Positions 40,090 through 48,705 of a DNA stretch of 64,000 bases are shown here, piece after piece. Every line of letters starts with the position of its first letter. The stretch's first letter is position 1. Both the position numbers and the translations under genes were made by a program. The notes under the pieces were generated by a model. That model was given only the letters and a program-made list of their open reading frames with translations, was not told where the DNA came from and did no database searches. Origin of the DNA: Saccharopolyspora kobensis (GTDB lineage Bacteria > Actinomycetota > Actinomycetes > Mycobacteriales > Pseudonocardiaceae); NCBI RefSeq assembly GCF_900108315.1, contig NZ_FNVB01000011.1:88522-152521 (forward strand). Direction: 5' to 3'.

Positions 40090-41919
40090 ATGAGAATCCT
40101 GAACATCGGCATCCTGGCACACGTCGACGCGGGTAAGACGAGCCTGACCGAGCGGCTGCTGTTCGACACCGGCGTCATCGACCGGCTGGGCAGCGTGGAC
40201 GCGGGCAGCACCCGGACGGACACGGCGGCGGTCGAGCGGCAGCGCGGCATCACCGTGCGATCGGCGGTGGTCTCCTTCGCGGTCGGCGACACGCAGGTGA
40301 ACGTCGTCGACACCCCCGGCCACTCCGACTTCGCCGGAGAGGTGGAGCGCGCGCTCGGCGTGCTCGACGGCGCCGTCCTGGTGCTCTCCGCGGTGGAGGG
40401 CGTGCAGGCGAGGACCCGGATCCTGCTGCGCGTGCTGCGCGAACTCCGGCTGCCGACTCTCCTGTTCATCAACAAGATCGACCGAGCCGGTGCGCGCGCG
40501 GCCGAGCTGCTGGCGGAGGTGGAGCGCTGCGCCCCGGTGGTGCCGATGGCCGGTGTGCACGACATCGGCACGCCCGACGCCCGCGCGGTCCCGGTACCGC
40601 TGGACGCCGAAGCGCTCGCCGAGCGCGACGACGAACTGCTCGCGCGCGTGCTCGACGGCCCGCCGCCCACGCCCGCCGAGTTGCGCGTCGCGCTCGCCGA
40701 CCAGACCGCGCGCTGCGCGGTGCACCCGGTGTTCTTCGGCTCGGCGATCACCGGCCAAGGCGTTCCGGCGCTGATCGACGGCATCACCGGCCTGCTGCCG
40801 CCCGCGCGCGAGGAACCGGCCACCGCACCGCAGGGTTCGATCTTCGCGATCGAACGCCGCTCCGGCCGCAAGACCGCCTACCTGCGGTTGTTCTCCGGTG
40901 AACTGACCGCGCGCCAGCGGGTGACCTTCCGCCGGGAGACCGGGGAAGAGCTCGCGGGGCGGCTCACCGGCCTGGAAGTGGTGGGCCGCGCGGCGGAGCG
41001 CATGGTGGCGGGCGACATCGCCCGGATCACGGGTTTCCCGGGAATCCGCGTCGGCGACCGGCTCGGCGACCGGGACGTGCGGAGCACCGGCTTCTCCCGA
41101 CCGACCCTGCGCACCGTGGTCAGCGCCCGAGAACCCGCTGAAGGGCCGAAGCTGCACGCCGCGCTGCAGCAGCTCGCCGAGCAGGATCCGCTGATCGAGG
41201 CGAGGACGCTGCCGGGCGGGGCGGACGAGGTGCTGCTGCACGGCGAGGTCCAGAAGGAGGTCATCGCGGCCGCGCTGGCGGATGACTTCGGCGTGGTGGC
41301 CGCTTTCGGGCCGAGCCAGGTCGTGCTCCTGGAACGGCCGACCGGAGTCGGCGAAGCCGTCGAGGAGATGGGGCACCGCGCCGCCGGGCCGAGCGGTTTC
41401 TGGGCGACGATCGGGCTCCGCGTGCGGCCCACCGGGCGGCGGACCGGCGTGGTCTTCGAGCACGAGACCGAGCTGGGCGCACTGCCGCCGGCCTTCCACC
41501 GCGCGGTCGAGGAGTCGGTGCACGCCGCGATGGCGCGCGGACTGCACGGTTGGGCGGTGACGGATTGCGCCGTGACGATGACACGTTCCGGTTTCGCCGG
41601 GCCGGTGACCACGGCCGCCGACTTCCGCGGCCTGGTGCCGCTGGTGCTGCGCCGCGCGCTGGAGCGGGCGGGAACGCGGGTCTACGAGCCGTGCCACGAG
41701 TTCGTGCTGGAAGTCCCGCTGGACGTGCTGGCGGAAGCCACGGCGCGGCTGAGCGCCCACCGAGCGGAGATCGCGGAGGCCGTTCCCAGCGGCGCGACGT
41801 GGTCCGTCCGGGGCACGATCCCGGCTTGCGAAGTGCCCGAGGTCCAGCGCTGGCTGCCGGATCTGTCACGCGGCGAAGGCACTTGGTGGTCCCGTCCGGA
41901 TGGCGATCGACCAATGTGA
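40090..41919 (+). CDS. Tet(M)/Otr(A)-like ribosomal-protection GTPase
   Basis: A 609-residue translational GTPase of the EF-G superfamily. G motifs: AHVDAGKTSLTERLL (P-loop), RQRGITVRSA (switch I), DTPGHSDF and NKIDRAG. Domains II to V follow to the C-terminus. The length and the RQRGIT switch fit tetracycline-resistance proteins (Tet(M), Otr(A)), which eject tetracycline from the ribosome. It is slightly shorter than Tet(M) (639). No leader peptide of the tet(M) kind is clear in the 154-base upstream gap. ATG 40090 has no strong ribosome site. Confidence 0.87.
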   Translation: MRILNIGILAHVDAGKTSLTERLLFDTGVIDRLGSVDAGSTRTDTAAVERQRGITVRSAVVSFAVGDTQVNVVDTPGHSDFAGEVERALGVLDGAVLVLSAVEGVQARTRILLRVLRELRLPTLLFINKIDRAGARAAELLAEVERCAPVVPMAGVHDIGTPDARAVPVPLDAEALAERDDELLARVLDGPPPTPAELRVALADQTARCAVHPVFFGSAITGQGVPALIDGITGLLPPAREEPATAPQGSIFAIERRSGRKTAYLRLFSGELTARQRVTFRRETGEELAGRLTGLEVVGRAAERMVAGDIARITGFPGIRVGDRLGDRDVRSTGFSRPTLRTVVSAREPAEGPKLHAALQQLAEQDPLIEARTLPGGADEVLLHGEVQKEVIAAALADDFGVVAAFGPSQVVLLERPTGVGEAVEEMGHRAAGPSGFWATIGLRVRPTGRRTGVVFEHETELGALPPAFHRAVEESVHAAMARGLHGWAVTDCAVTMTRSGFAGPVTTAADFRGLVPLVLRRALERAGTRVYEPCHEFVLEVPLDVLAEATARLSAHRAEIAEAVPSGATWSVRGTIPACEVPEVQRWLPDLSRGEGTWWSRPDGDRPM

Positions 41920-42073
41920 TCGCTCTTTTGGGCTAACCGAAACTACGTCAGGTAGTCCACTAGCGTCGCACCCGCTTCATCCCTGAAACGTCGCGGAAGC
42001 GGGTGCTTCCGGCATCCCGGAGGCGCGCTCCCCCAGCGCCCGCATCTCCGCACTCCCGACCTGTGAAGGAATA

Positions 42074-42475
42074 GTGTTGCTGAAGCAGATCCGCCGCGTG
42101 CTGCTGGCCACCGCCCTGATCGCCGGAGCCGCGGTGACCTCCGCGACGACGGCACCGGCGCAGGGCGAGCTCCCCAGCGTGCTGCACCTCTCGCTGAACA
42201 CCGAGGGCTCCTCGGTGCAGCGCACGACGCTGCTGGAATGCCACCCGGCGGGCGGTGCGCACAAGTTCGCGCAGAAGGCCTGCACCGACCTCGAACTGGT
42301 GCAGGGCGACTTCCGCCAGATGCGGGTGAACCTGGCCCGCGCCTGCACCCTGGAATACCTGCCGGTGACGGCGAAGCTCGAAGGCAAGTGGCGCGGCGAC
42401 GTCGTCAGCTACACCAAGAGCTACCCCAACACCTGCGCCATGCAGAACGAGACCGGCGTCCTCTTCGACCTCTGA
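42074..42475 (+). CDS. Secreted subtilisin inhibitor-like (SSI) protein
   Basis: A 133-residue exported protein. The signal peptide is about 30 residues (RRVLLATALIAGAAVTSATTAPAQG). The mature part matches SSI: LHLSLN, TLLECHPAGGAHKFAQKAC, DFRQM, and YPNTCAMQNETGVLF. Four cysteines are placed as in the family, to form two disulfides. It probably inhibits extracellular serine proteases. GTG 42074 follows GAAGGA. Confidence 0.88.
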   Translation: MLLKQIRRVLLATALIAGAAVTSATTAPAQGELPSVLHLSLNTEGSSVQRTTLLECHPAGGAHKFAQKACTDLELVQGDFRQMRVNLARACTLEYLPVTAKLEGKWRGDVVSYTKSYPNTCAMQNETGVLFDL

Positions 42476-42517
42476 TCTCGCGCGATCAGGCCCGGCCGCG
42501 GCGCCCCGTTTGGAAGC

Positions 42518-42826
42518 ATGGCGGCCATGCCGAGCGAACCCCGATGCGAGCTGTGCGACCTCCCGCTGGGCCAGTGCGCGCACAGCAGCCGCCCCAAGCG
42601 GAGCCCGCAGCCGGACCTGATCCTGATCAGCCCGAAGGGCGTGGCGCACGTCCCGGGATGCCAGCACAAGGGCGACGACCCGGATTTCTCCCGCTGGGCG
42701 GAGATCCGGGGCGTTCCGCGCGCCTGGGAGAAGCTCGGCAACGGCGAGTCGATCGGGGCGACGGGCGGCGCGGTCCCCGGGCTCGTGGCGGTCAGCCGCT
42801 GCAAGGACTGCGAGTACCTGCTCTGA
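42518..42826 (+). CDS. Small cysteine-rich protein, possibly zinc-binding
   Basis: A 102-residue soluble protein I do not recognise. It has paired cysteines at both ends (CELCDLPLGQC and CKDCEYLL) and a central PGCQHKGDD, which could bind one or two zinc ions. ATG 42518 or ATG 42527 may be the start. It stands alone between the SSI-like gene and csaA on the same strand. Confidence 0.65.
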   Translation: MAAMPSEPRCELCDLPLGQCAHSSRPKRSPQPDLILISPKGVAHVPGCQHKGDDPDFSRWAEIRGVPRAWEKLGNGESIGATGGAVPGLVAVSRCKDCEYLL

Positions 42827-42874
42827 CCTCGCCGCGTAGGCTGCCGCCGGGTGATCAACGCGGGAAGGTGACCG

Positions 42875-43210
42875 ATGCCGGAGATCGAGTGGGCCGACTT
42901 CGAGAAGGTCGAGCTGCGGGTGGGAACGATCGTGGACGCGGCACCGAACGAGAAGGCCCGCAAACCCGCGTACGTGCTGAAGGTCGACCTCGGTGACCTC
43001 GGCGTCCGGACCTCCAGCGCGCAGATCACCGACCACTACGCACCGGAGGACCTGCGCGGCCGCCAGGTGTTGTGCGTCTGCAACTTCGCCCCGAAGCGGA
43101 TCGCGGGAGTGAAGTCGGAGGTCCTGGTGACCGGTGCCCACGACGAGAACGGCAACGTGGTCCTGGCCGGCTTCGACCACCCGGTCCCCAACGGCACCCG
43201 CCTGCTGTGA
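42875..43210 (+). CDS. csaA: tRNA-binding domain protein (CsaA-like)
   Basis: A 111-residue OB-fold protein related to the EMAP/Trbp111 tRNA-binding domain. Seen: FEKVELRVGTIVDAAPNEKARKPAYVLKVDLGDLG and RQVLCVCNFAPKRIAGVKSEVLVTGA. CsaA homodimers bind tRNA and have chaperone-like activity. The length is exactly that of the family. ATG 42875 follows GGAAGGTGA. The DinB-like gene starts 15 bases after its stop, so they may be cotranscribed. Confidence 0.9.
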   Translation: MPEIEWADFEKVELRVGTIVDAAPNEKARKPAYVLKVDLGDLGVRTSSAQITDHYAPEDLRGRQVLCVCNFAPKRIAGVKSEVLVTGAHDENGNVVLAGFDHPVPNGTRLL

Positions 43211-43225
43211 CCCCGAGGAGCTGAC

Positions 43226-43732
43226 GTGCGGCCCTTCCCGGAACCGACGAAACCCGCGGCCTCCCGCAACGAGGTCTTCACCGGCTACCTCGACTTCTTC
43301 CGCTCCCGAGTGATCGACAAGATCACCGAACTCCCCGAGCCGGAACTGCGCACCAGCCGAGTCCCGTCCGGCTGGACGCCCCTGGAGCTGGTGAAGCACC
43401 TGACCTTCGTGGAACTCCGCTGGATCGAATGGGGCTTCCAAGGCCGCCCGGTCGAAAAGCCCTGGGGCGACTGGAAAGACGACCGCTGGCACGTCGACCC
43501 AGCAGAAACCCGCGAATCCCTCCTGGAAGCCCTGCGCACCCAAGGCCGCCACACCACCGGCGTCATCGAAACCACGGACCTGTCGGAGGTGGGCCAACCA
43601 GGCCCCCGCTGGAAGGGCGCAGAACCGGCAACCCTGGAACGAGTCCTCTTCCACCTCGTCCAGGAATACGCCCGCCACCTGGGCCACCTCGACATCATCA
43701 CCGAACAAGCAACAGCCCAGTCCGGCGAGTAG
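43226..43732 (+). CDS. DinB-like (DUF664) putative metal-dependent hydrolase
   Basis: A 168-residue four-helix protein of the DinB/DUF664 group. The metal-binding histidines fit WTPLELVKHLTFVELRWIEWG and HLVQEYARHLGHLDIITEQ. Relatives include mycothiol-dependent enzymes; the substrate here is unknown. GTG 43226 is 15 bases after csaA. A dispersed hairpin follows. Confidence 0.87.
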   Translation: MRPFPEPTKPAASRNEVFTGYLDFFRSRVIDKITELPEPELRTSRVPSGWTPLELVKHLTFVELRWIEWGFQGRPVEKPWGDWKDDRWHVDPAETRESLLEALRTQGRHTTGVIETTDLSEVGQPGPRWKGAEPATLERVLFHLVQEYARHLGHLDIITEQATAQSGE

Positions 43733-43782
43733 CTCCGCCTCCCGAAATCCGCTGCCCTGACCCACTTTCCGCAGGTGGCAGC

Positions 43783-43826
43783 CCGTGAGCGTTTTGTGGT
43801 GCTATAGCCCCTCAAACCACTCACGG
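43783..43826. repeat. GTGAGTG-type dispersed hairpin (copy 4), likely terminator
   Basis: CCGTGAGCGTTTTGTGGTG (43783-43801) faces CCCCTCAAACCACTCACGG (43808-43826) with several mismatches. It lies between converging genes. Confidence 0.7.
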
Positions 43827-43874
43827 ACCCTGACCAGCGGAAACGGAGCTGATCCGCGTTTCGCGCGAAAGCCC

Positions 43875-44264
43875 TCAGCGACCGTCGCCCTGCCGCGCGA
43901 CCCGCAGCGCCCACAAGACGAGCGGAATCTGGAGCGGGACCCGCGCGCAGGCAACAGTTCGCTGCGGCATCGACTGCGTCCGCCAGTCCCAGGCCATCTT
44001 GACGTTGGCGGGGAAGACGGCGACGAACAACAACGCGGCGAGCCGCCCGCCGACCCGCCGGGTCCGAGGCGCCGCAACGAGACCGGCGCACCCGACCTCG
44101 GCGGCCCCGGACAGGTAGGTCCAGGTGCGAGCGCGCCCAGGCAGAGCCCGGGGAACGATCGGATCGAAGACCTCGGGAGCGGCGAAGTGCATCACCCCTG
44201 CCCCGCCCAGCAGGGCGACCAACGCCCGAGCGGCCAACTGCCCGGAACCCGCCTGCCGACCCAT
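43875..44264 (-). CDS. DoxX-like membrane protein
   Basis: A 129-residue protein with four hydrophobic segments, opening ALVALLGGAGVMHFAAPEVFDPIVPRALPG and continuing YLSGAAEVGCAGLVAAPRTRRVGG, which is the DoxX/DUF4267-like pattern. Function unknown. Single gene on the minus strand. Confidence 0.8.
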   Translation of the reverse strand: MGRQAGSGQLAARALVALLGGAGVMHFAAPEVFDPIVPRALPGRARTWTYLSGAAEVGCAGLVAAPRTRRVGGRLAALLFVAVFPANVKMAWDWRTQSMPQRTVACARVPLQIPLVLWALRVARQGDGR

Positions 44265-44390
44265 GAAACCTCCGCAACGCCGAACCCGCCCCGAACCTAC
44301 TAGCCGGTAACAGGCCTCGCCAGCCCCGCGAAGACCACTCCGATACGTTCACACTCGCCCGAGGCACGAAACGGCTGCCCTGGAGGACGC

Positions 44391-44828
44391 TTGAACGCGA
44401 ACCCGGACGCAGAACCCCGAACGAACCAAGGCTTCTTCACCCAAGCGTTCCGCTTCGGCCTGGTGGGAATCGGCGGCGCAGCGGTCGACTACGGCAGCCT
44501 GACCCTGATCCTCGCCCTCGGAACCTGGCCGGAACCGGCCAGAATCCTCAGCTTCACGATCGGCAGCACAGCGGTCTACCTGGTGAACCGCCGTTGGACC
44601 TTCACCTCCAGCAGGAGCACGAGAGAAGTAGTGGCCCTAACAGCGGTCCTGGCCCTGACCTTCGCGCTGGTAGCAGGAGTGAACGCCCTGGCGCTCCGCC
44701 TCCTCCCGGAAGGCCCCTGGCAGATAACCCTCGCCTGGGCGATCTCCCAAGCAATAGCAACAACATTCAACTTCCTGGCCCAAAGAACGATCGTCTTCCG
44801 CCAGCGAAGCACGAACCCCGCAACCTGA
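44391..44828 (+). CDS. GtrA-family membrane protein
   Basis: A 145-residue protein with four transmembrane segments and the GtrA motifs FRFGLVGIGGAAVDYGSL and YLVNRRWTF, ending FNFLAQRTIVFR. GtrA-like proteins flip or carry polyprenol-linked sugars for envelope glycans. TTG 44391 follows CTGGAGGACGC. Third-position GC looks somewhat lower than in upstream genes. Confidence 0.88.
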   Translation: MNANPDAEPRTNQGFFTQAFRFGLVGIGGAAVDYGSLTLILALGTWPEPARILSFTIGSTAVYLVNRRWTFTSSRSTREVVALTAVLALTFALVAGVNALALRLLPEGPWQITLAWAISQAIATTFNFLAQRTIVFRQRSTNPAT

Positions 44829-44876
44829 CCCGGCAACGACCGAGCCAGCGGATCACGCCCCAGTAGGCTCGGCCGC

Positions 44877-45224
44877 ATGCACAGCACCCTGACCGAGCAC
44901 GCCCGCTGCCTCTACGGCGACGAGTACCGGTCCATCCCGCAGTGCAACAGCGACCACCGAGAGCACCACTTCGTAGAAGAACTGACCTTCGCAGAAGCGG
45001 ACGCGATCCTGGCAATGCTCCACGAACTATCCCCGAACCTGGTCGACGGCAACCTCCCGGTCTGGATCCGAAACCTGTCCTACCGCCTAGCCCTACTCCA
45101 ACGCCCCAACGACGCGGCGCTGATGCGAGAAGCAGCAGAAAGCCTCCACCTCCACGGCCCAGACTGGGACAACATCGCAGCGGAGCTGAGGAAGACAGCG
45201 GTAACCCTGGAGTCACGAGTCTGA
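44877..45224 (+). CDS. Unrecognised small protein
   Basis: A 115-residue soluble, helix-rich protein (MHSTLTEHARCLYGDEYRS..., EELTFAEADAILAMLHEL, ...IRNLSYRLALLQRP). It has no signal peptide or membrane helix. It starts 48 bases after the GtrA-like gene on the same strand and may be cotranscribed. Codon use is a little less GC-rich than upstream. The 135 bases after it are AT-rich and hold nothing I can name. Confidence 0.65.
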   Translation: MHSTLTEHARCLYGDEYRSIPQCNSDHREHHFVEELTFAEADAILAMLHELSPNLVDGNLPVWIRNLSYRLALLQRPNDAALMREAAESLHLHGPDWDNIAAELRKTAVTLESRV

Positions 45225-45359
45225 GGGACCTGGCGCTGAGCAGGCCGAGAGAGCCCTGAACATAAGAGAGAAAGGAAAACCGCGTCGGTTTCGGGCATTT
45301 TTGGCCGCGACATGTTGCTAAGACTTTTGCTGTAGCTGGCAAAAAATTTCCAGAGTGCG

Positions 45360-47498
45360 CTAGCCAGAAGAGTATGGCTCCGAAGTACTGGCGTCCAGGA
45401 TGTTGAGGTGGGTGCGTACGGGTTCGGCATCGGGGTGCCGGAGCGCGTCGAGAATTGCTAGTGATGCTTGCCAGGCTTCTCGCGCTCCTTCCGCGTCACC
45501 GCTGGCATGCAGGGCTTCGCCGAGTTTATTCAGGCTTGTCGCCTCGCCTAGTCGGTGGCCGATTGCTCGACGGTGCTCAACTGCCTGGCGGTAGGTATGG
45601 ACGGCGTTGTCAGTGTTTCCTGCAAGGAGGTGTGCGGATGCGAGATTGGTCAATGTGTATCCCCGCAAAAACTGGTCGGAGCTTATTTCGAGGGCGTGTT
45701 GCAAATGCCCAAAAGCTCTAGTGAAGTCGCCGAGGTGAGCCAGTGCGAGTCCGAGAACCGCGTCGGCATAGCCTGGGTCGAAGACCTTGATATCAGGTTC
45801 GTCCTCGATTTGCAGTGCTTGTCGCGCGGAGGCCGCCGCGTCCGCGTGGCGTCCCAGATCCAGAAAGATCCTTGCAATCACGGTGCGGGTGTTGGCTACC
45901 CAGCCGCGTTCGCCTAGTCTGGCGAATAGCTCGGCGGCTGACCGCTGGTAGCGGATTGCTGCATCAGGTTCCCGGCGGAAGATGTGTGCTGTGCTGAGGT
46001 CAATTAGCAGGCGTGCCTGTGCTGAGCGGTCTCCGATTTCCTGTGCACCTTTGAGTCCCTCCGCGCTGCTGGCCTTGAGTTCGTCTATTTGCCCACGCAG
46101 TTTGAAGGGATAGGTGGCGGCGTGTGCGAGCCAGGGGCCGCGGGGCAGTCGGAACGTTACCGCCAGCCGGATGGTGGCCAGCACGCTCGCGTGTTCAGCA
46201 TCCCACCACGCAAGTGCTTCGTCATTGGTGTCAAAGTCATGACACAGGCGTTCATCGGTGTAGTCAAGTTTGGGCAGGACGCGAACGGGTGCAAGTCGTT
46301 GATTGGCGGCGTAGGTGGTGTAGAGGTAGTGGTCGAGTAGGCGTTGTAGTGCTGTGGTGCGGTTTTCGTCGGTGTCGTCGGTGTGCACACGTTCGCGCGC
46401 GTATGCACGTAGTAGGTCGTGGAAGACGTAGCGGTCTCCCGCACGTCGTGTAAGCAGGTGGGCTCGGCAGAGTTCGGCCAGTGTTCGGCGAACGCGGCGT
46501 TGGTCCTCTCCGGCGAGAGCGGCAGCCGCCCGCAAACTAATGTCCGGCGAAGTGGGCAGTCCAAGCAAGCGGAACAGCCGCGCGGCCTCTGGCGAGAGCG
46601 TGCGGTAGGACCAGGAGAACACCGCTCGGATGCCGGTACGTCCTCCCACGTCGAGGGCGTCGAGTCGATCGCGCTCGTCGCGGAGTTCGGCCGCGAGTTC
46701 TTCCAGCGGTAGGTCCGGTTCGGCGGCGGCCTGTACGGCGACGAGCGTCAGTGCTAGCGGCAGTCCGGCGCAGTGTTCCAGTAGTGCTTCGACATCCTCC
46801 GGTGCCTCGGCCAGACGTTCGGAGCCGAGATAGCGCGCCAGCAGCTGGCGGCCTTCGTCCCGGGTGAGCGTGGTCAGCGCGAGTCGTTGTGCACCGTGGT
46901 GGGCGACCAGGCCGTCCAGTCGTTGGCGGCTGGTCACGATGACCAGGCATCCGGGCGAGCCTGGGAGCAGCGGCAGTACCTGCTCGGCATCACGAGCGTT
47001 GTCCAGGACGAGCAGGAGTCGTCGCCCGTGCACCAGCGTGCGGAACTGCGCCGCTCGGGCCTCTTCAGTGGCCGGCACCGCCTCCGGGGCCACGCCCAAG
47101 GCGGTGAGAAAGCCTGCCAATGCCTCCGCCGGTGCCATCGGCTCGGCGGCTGGGTCGAAGCCTCGCAGGTTGACGTACAGCTCCCCGTCGGGGAACTGCT
47201 CCCGCACCTGGTGGGCCCACTGCACCACCAGCGTTGACTTGCCCACCCCAGCGAGCCCGTCGATGGTCGACACCAGAACGGTGTGGTCGCTTCCAGTGCC
47301 CTTGAGCAGAGTGGTCAGCGCGTCTTGTTCGACGGTGCGGTTGATGAAGTGCCGCACTGTCGCGGGCAATTGACGCGGCACTGCACGTGAAGCCGATGAA
47401 CCGGCCGGGCCGTGAATGTGCACGTCCCCGTGCACGTTCTGCGCCTGGACAACGTTCTCAGCACCCGATGCGCTGTTGCTCGACCCCGGAGACCCCAC
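45360..47498 (-). CDS. STAND NTPase (NB-ARC plus TPR) with HGDVHIH N-terminal motif
   Basis: A 712-residue NLR-like protein. Residues 15-32 read NVVQAQNVHGDVHIHGP. The phrase VPRQLPATVRHFINRTVEQDAL then leads into NB-ARC with Walker A DGLAGVGKST, Walker B LLLVLDNARD, CLVIVTSRQRLDGL and CAGLPLALTL. A winged-helix region follows (about 290-380), then TPR-like helices to the C-terminus. Lower GC in its 3' half suggests transfer or a recent exchange. No effector gene is adjacent. The role as a ligand-sensing or defence switch is inferred from the family. Confidence 0.85.
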   Translation of the reverse strand: MGSPGSSNSASGAENVVQAQNVHGDVHIHGPAGSSASRAVPRQLPATVRHFINRTVEQDALTTLLKGTGSDHTVLVSTIDGLAGVGKSTLVVQWAHQVREQFPDGELYVNLRGFDPAAEPMAPAEALAGFLTALGVAPEAVPATEEARAAQFRTLVHGRRLLLVLDNARDAEQVLPLLPGSPGCLVIVTSRQRLDGLVAHHGAQRLALTTLTRDEGRQLLARYLGSERLAEAPEDVEALLEHCAGLPLALTLVAVQAAAEPDLPLEELAAELRDERDRLDALDVGGRTGIRAVFSWSYRTLSPEAARLFRLLGLPTSPDISLRAAAALAGEDQRRVRRTLAELCRAHLLTRRAGDRYVFHDLLRAYARERVHTDDTDENRTTALQRLLDHYLYTTYAANQRLAPVRVLPKLDYTDERLCHDFDTNDEALAWWDAEHASVLATIRLAVTFRLPRGPWLAHAATYPFKLRGQIDELKASSAEGLKGAQEIGDRSAQARLLIDLSTAHIFRREPDAAIRYQRSAAELFARLGERGWVANTRTVIARIFLDLGRHADAAASARQALQIEDEPDIKVFDPGYADAVLGLALAHLGDFTRAFGHLQHALEISSDQFLRGYTLTNLASAHLLAGNTDNAVHTYRQAVEHRRAIGHRLGEATSLNKLGEALHASGDAEGAREAWQASLAILDALRHPDAEPVRTHLNILDASTSEPYSSG

Positions 47499-47694
47499 GC
47501 CTGCACTGTCCTTCTCAAGAGGCTTGCAGCAAATGATCAGCGTGAGACTGGCACAAGCACAGCCGAACCTGCACCGCCATCCGCGCGTCCGAGGAGATCA
47601 GCTCTGAAGTGATGAAAGGCTGCCACCAACTCAGGCCGGGTACGGCACCCATAGCAAGGAGCGCTCGAAAGGCGACCCCCGCACCGTGGGGGGC

Positions 47695-47715
47695 TTGGGG
47701 GGTTCGACCCCCCAA
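47695..47715. terminator. Short perfect hairpin between STAND gene and tRNA-Gly
   Basis: TTGGGGGGT (47695-47703) and ACCCCCCAA (47707-47715) around TCG. It lies in the 275-base promoter region of the STAND gene, which otherwise has no gene; its role is uncertain. Confidence 0.45.
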
Positions 47716-47727
47716 TGAAATGGCGAA

Positions 47728-47765
47728 GGAGCCGCGGTTTGCGCTCTCCGCAAACACACGGCTCC
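47728..47765 (-). terminator. Terminator of tRNA-Gly
   Basis: GGAGCCG (47728-47734) pairs with CGGCTCC (47759-47765), and inside it GTTTGCG pairs with CGCAAAC. It starts nine bases after the tRNA 3' end. Confidence 0.75.
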
Positions 47766-47773
47766 CAGCTCCG

Positions 47774-47844
47774 AGCGGATGACGGGAATCGAACCCGCGT
47801 TCTCAGCTTGGGAAGCTGATGTTCTACCATTGAACTACATCCGC
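47774..47844 (-). tRNA. tRNA-Gly (anticodon CCC)
   Basis: The minus strand folds as a full cloverleaf: acceptor GCGGATG/CATCCGC, D arm with AGTTCAATGGTAGAAC, anticodon stem TCAGC/GCTGA with loop TTCCCAA (anticodon CCC), T arm CGGGTTCGATTCCCG. The discriminator base is T, and CCA is not encoded. It reads GGG codons. It lies divergent from dcd, as in many actinobacteria. Confidence 0.95.
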
Positions 47845-47924
47845 GTTACCTCGCGTTCGAGGCTGCGCCAGCTTAACACGGTGGGGCGCGTAGATCATCA
47901 TCGGGTTGCCGATACGCTGTGGGC

Positions 47925-48506
47925 GTGTTGCTGAGTGACCGGGACCTGCGCAAAGAGCTCGACGAGGGCCGCCTCGAACTCGATCCGTTCGACGCCGCCA
48001 TGATCCAGCCGTCGAGCATCGACGTGCGGCTGGACCGCTTCTTCCGGGTCTTCGACAACACCCGGTACACCCACATCGATCCGTCGAAGCAGCAGGACGA
48101 GCTGACTTCGCTGGTGGAGACGCCGGACGACGATCCGTTCGTGCTGCACCCGGGCGAGTTCGTGCTCGGGGCGACGTTCGAGGGCGTGCGGCTGCCGGAC
48201 GACCTGGCCGGCCGGTTGGAGGGCAAGTCGTCGCTGGGGCGGCTCGGGCTGCTGACGCACTCCACCGCGGGGTTCATCGACCCCGGGTTCACCGGGCACA
48301 TCACCCTGGAGCTGTCCAACGTGGCGAACCTGCCGATCACGTTGTGGCCGGGGATGAAGATCGGGCAGCTGTGCCTGTTCCGGCTGTCGAGCCCCGCCGA
48401 CTTCCCGTACGGGTCGAAGGAGGCCGGTTCGCGGTACCAGGGGCAGCGGGGGCCGACGCCGTCGCGGGCCTACCTGAACTTCAAACGCGCCGAGACCAAG
48501 CGGTGA
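47925..48506 (+). CDS. dcd: dCTP deaminase (possibly bifunctional with dUTPase)
   Basis: A 193-residue trimeric enzyme that deaminates dCTP for dTTP synthesis. Signatures: LSDRDLRKELDEGRLELDPF, MIQPSSIDVRLD, GRLEGKSSLGRLGLLTHSTAGFIDPGFTGHITLEL. Mycobacterial relatives also hydrolyse the dUTP formed. GTG 47925 is chosen because TACGCT (47913-47918) lies six bases upstream, the spacing of a leaderless message. GTG 47919 would precede the expected start. Confidence 0.95.
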   Translation: MLLSDRDLRKELDEGRLELDPFDAAMIQPSSIDVRLDRFFRVFDNTRYTHIDPSKQQDELTSLVETPDDDPFVLHPGEFVLGATFEGVRLPDDLAGRLEGKSSLGRLGLLTHSTAGFIDPGFTGHITLELSNVANLPITLWPGMKIGQLCLFRLSSPADFPYGSKEAGSRYQGQRGPTPSRAYLNFKRAETKR

Positions 48507-48705
48507 CGCTCCGCCACCGCGGGTGATCATGTTTTCGCTGGATGCGGCGTAGCGTGCCGGTTGCGCTGGGCTTTCGGTGACGGTGAGCTACTTCACCCTG
48601 AATCGAATAAGCAAGTGGCGGGTTCAGAACTTACGATCCCCTGCGCCCGGCGTTCTGGAACGATTCGCAACGGAGCGGTCGACGTGCGGGCGGCAGGAGT
48701 TCTCG

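Noticed and set aside
20548..44828. Secondary-metabolite gene cluster
   Set aside because: SnoaL-like, monooxygenase and hydrolase genes are present, but there is no polyketide synthase, NRPS, terpene or RiPP core enzyme, and each gene has its own local regulator.
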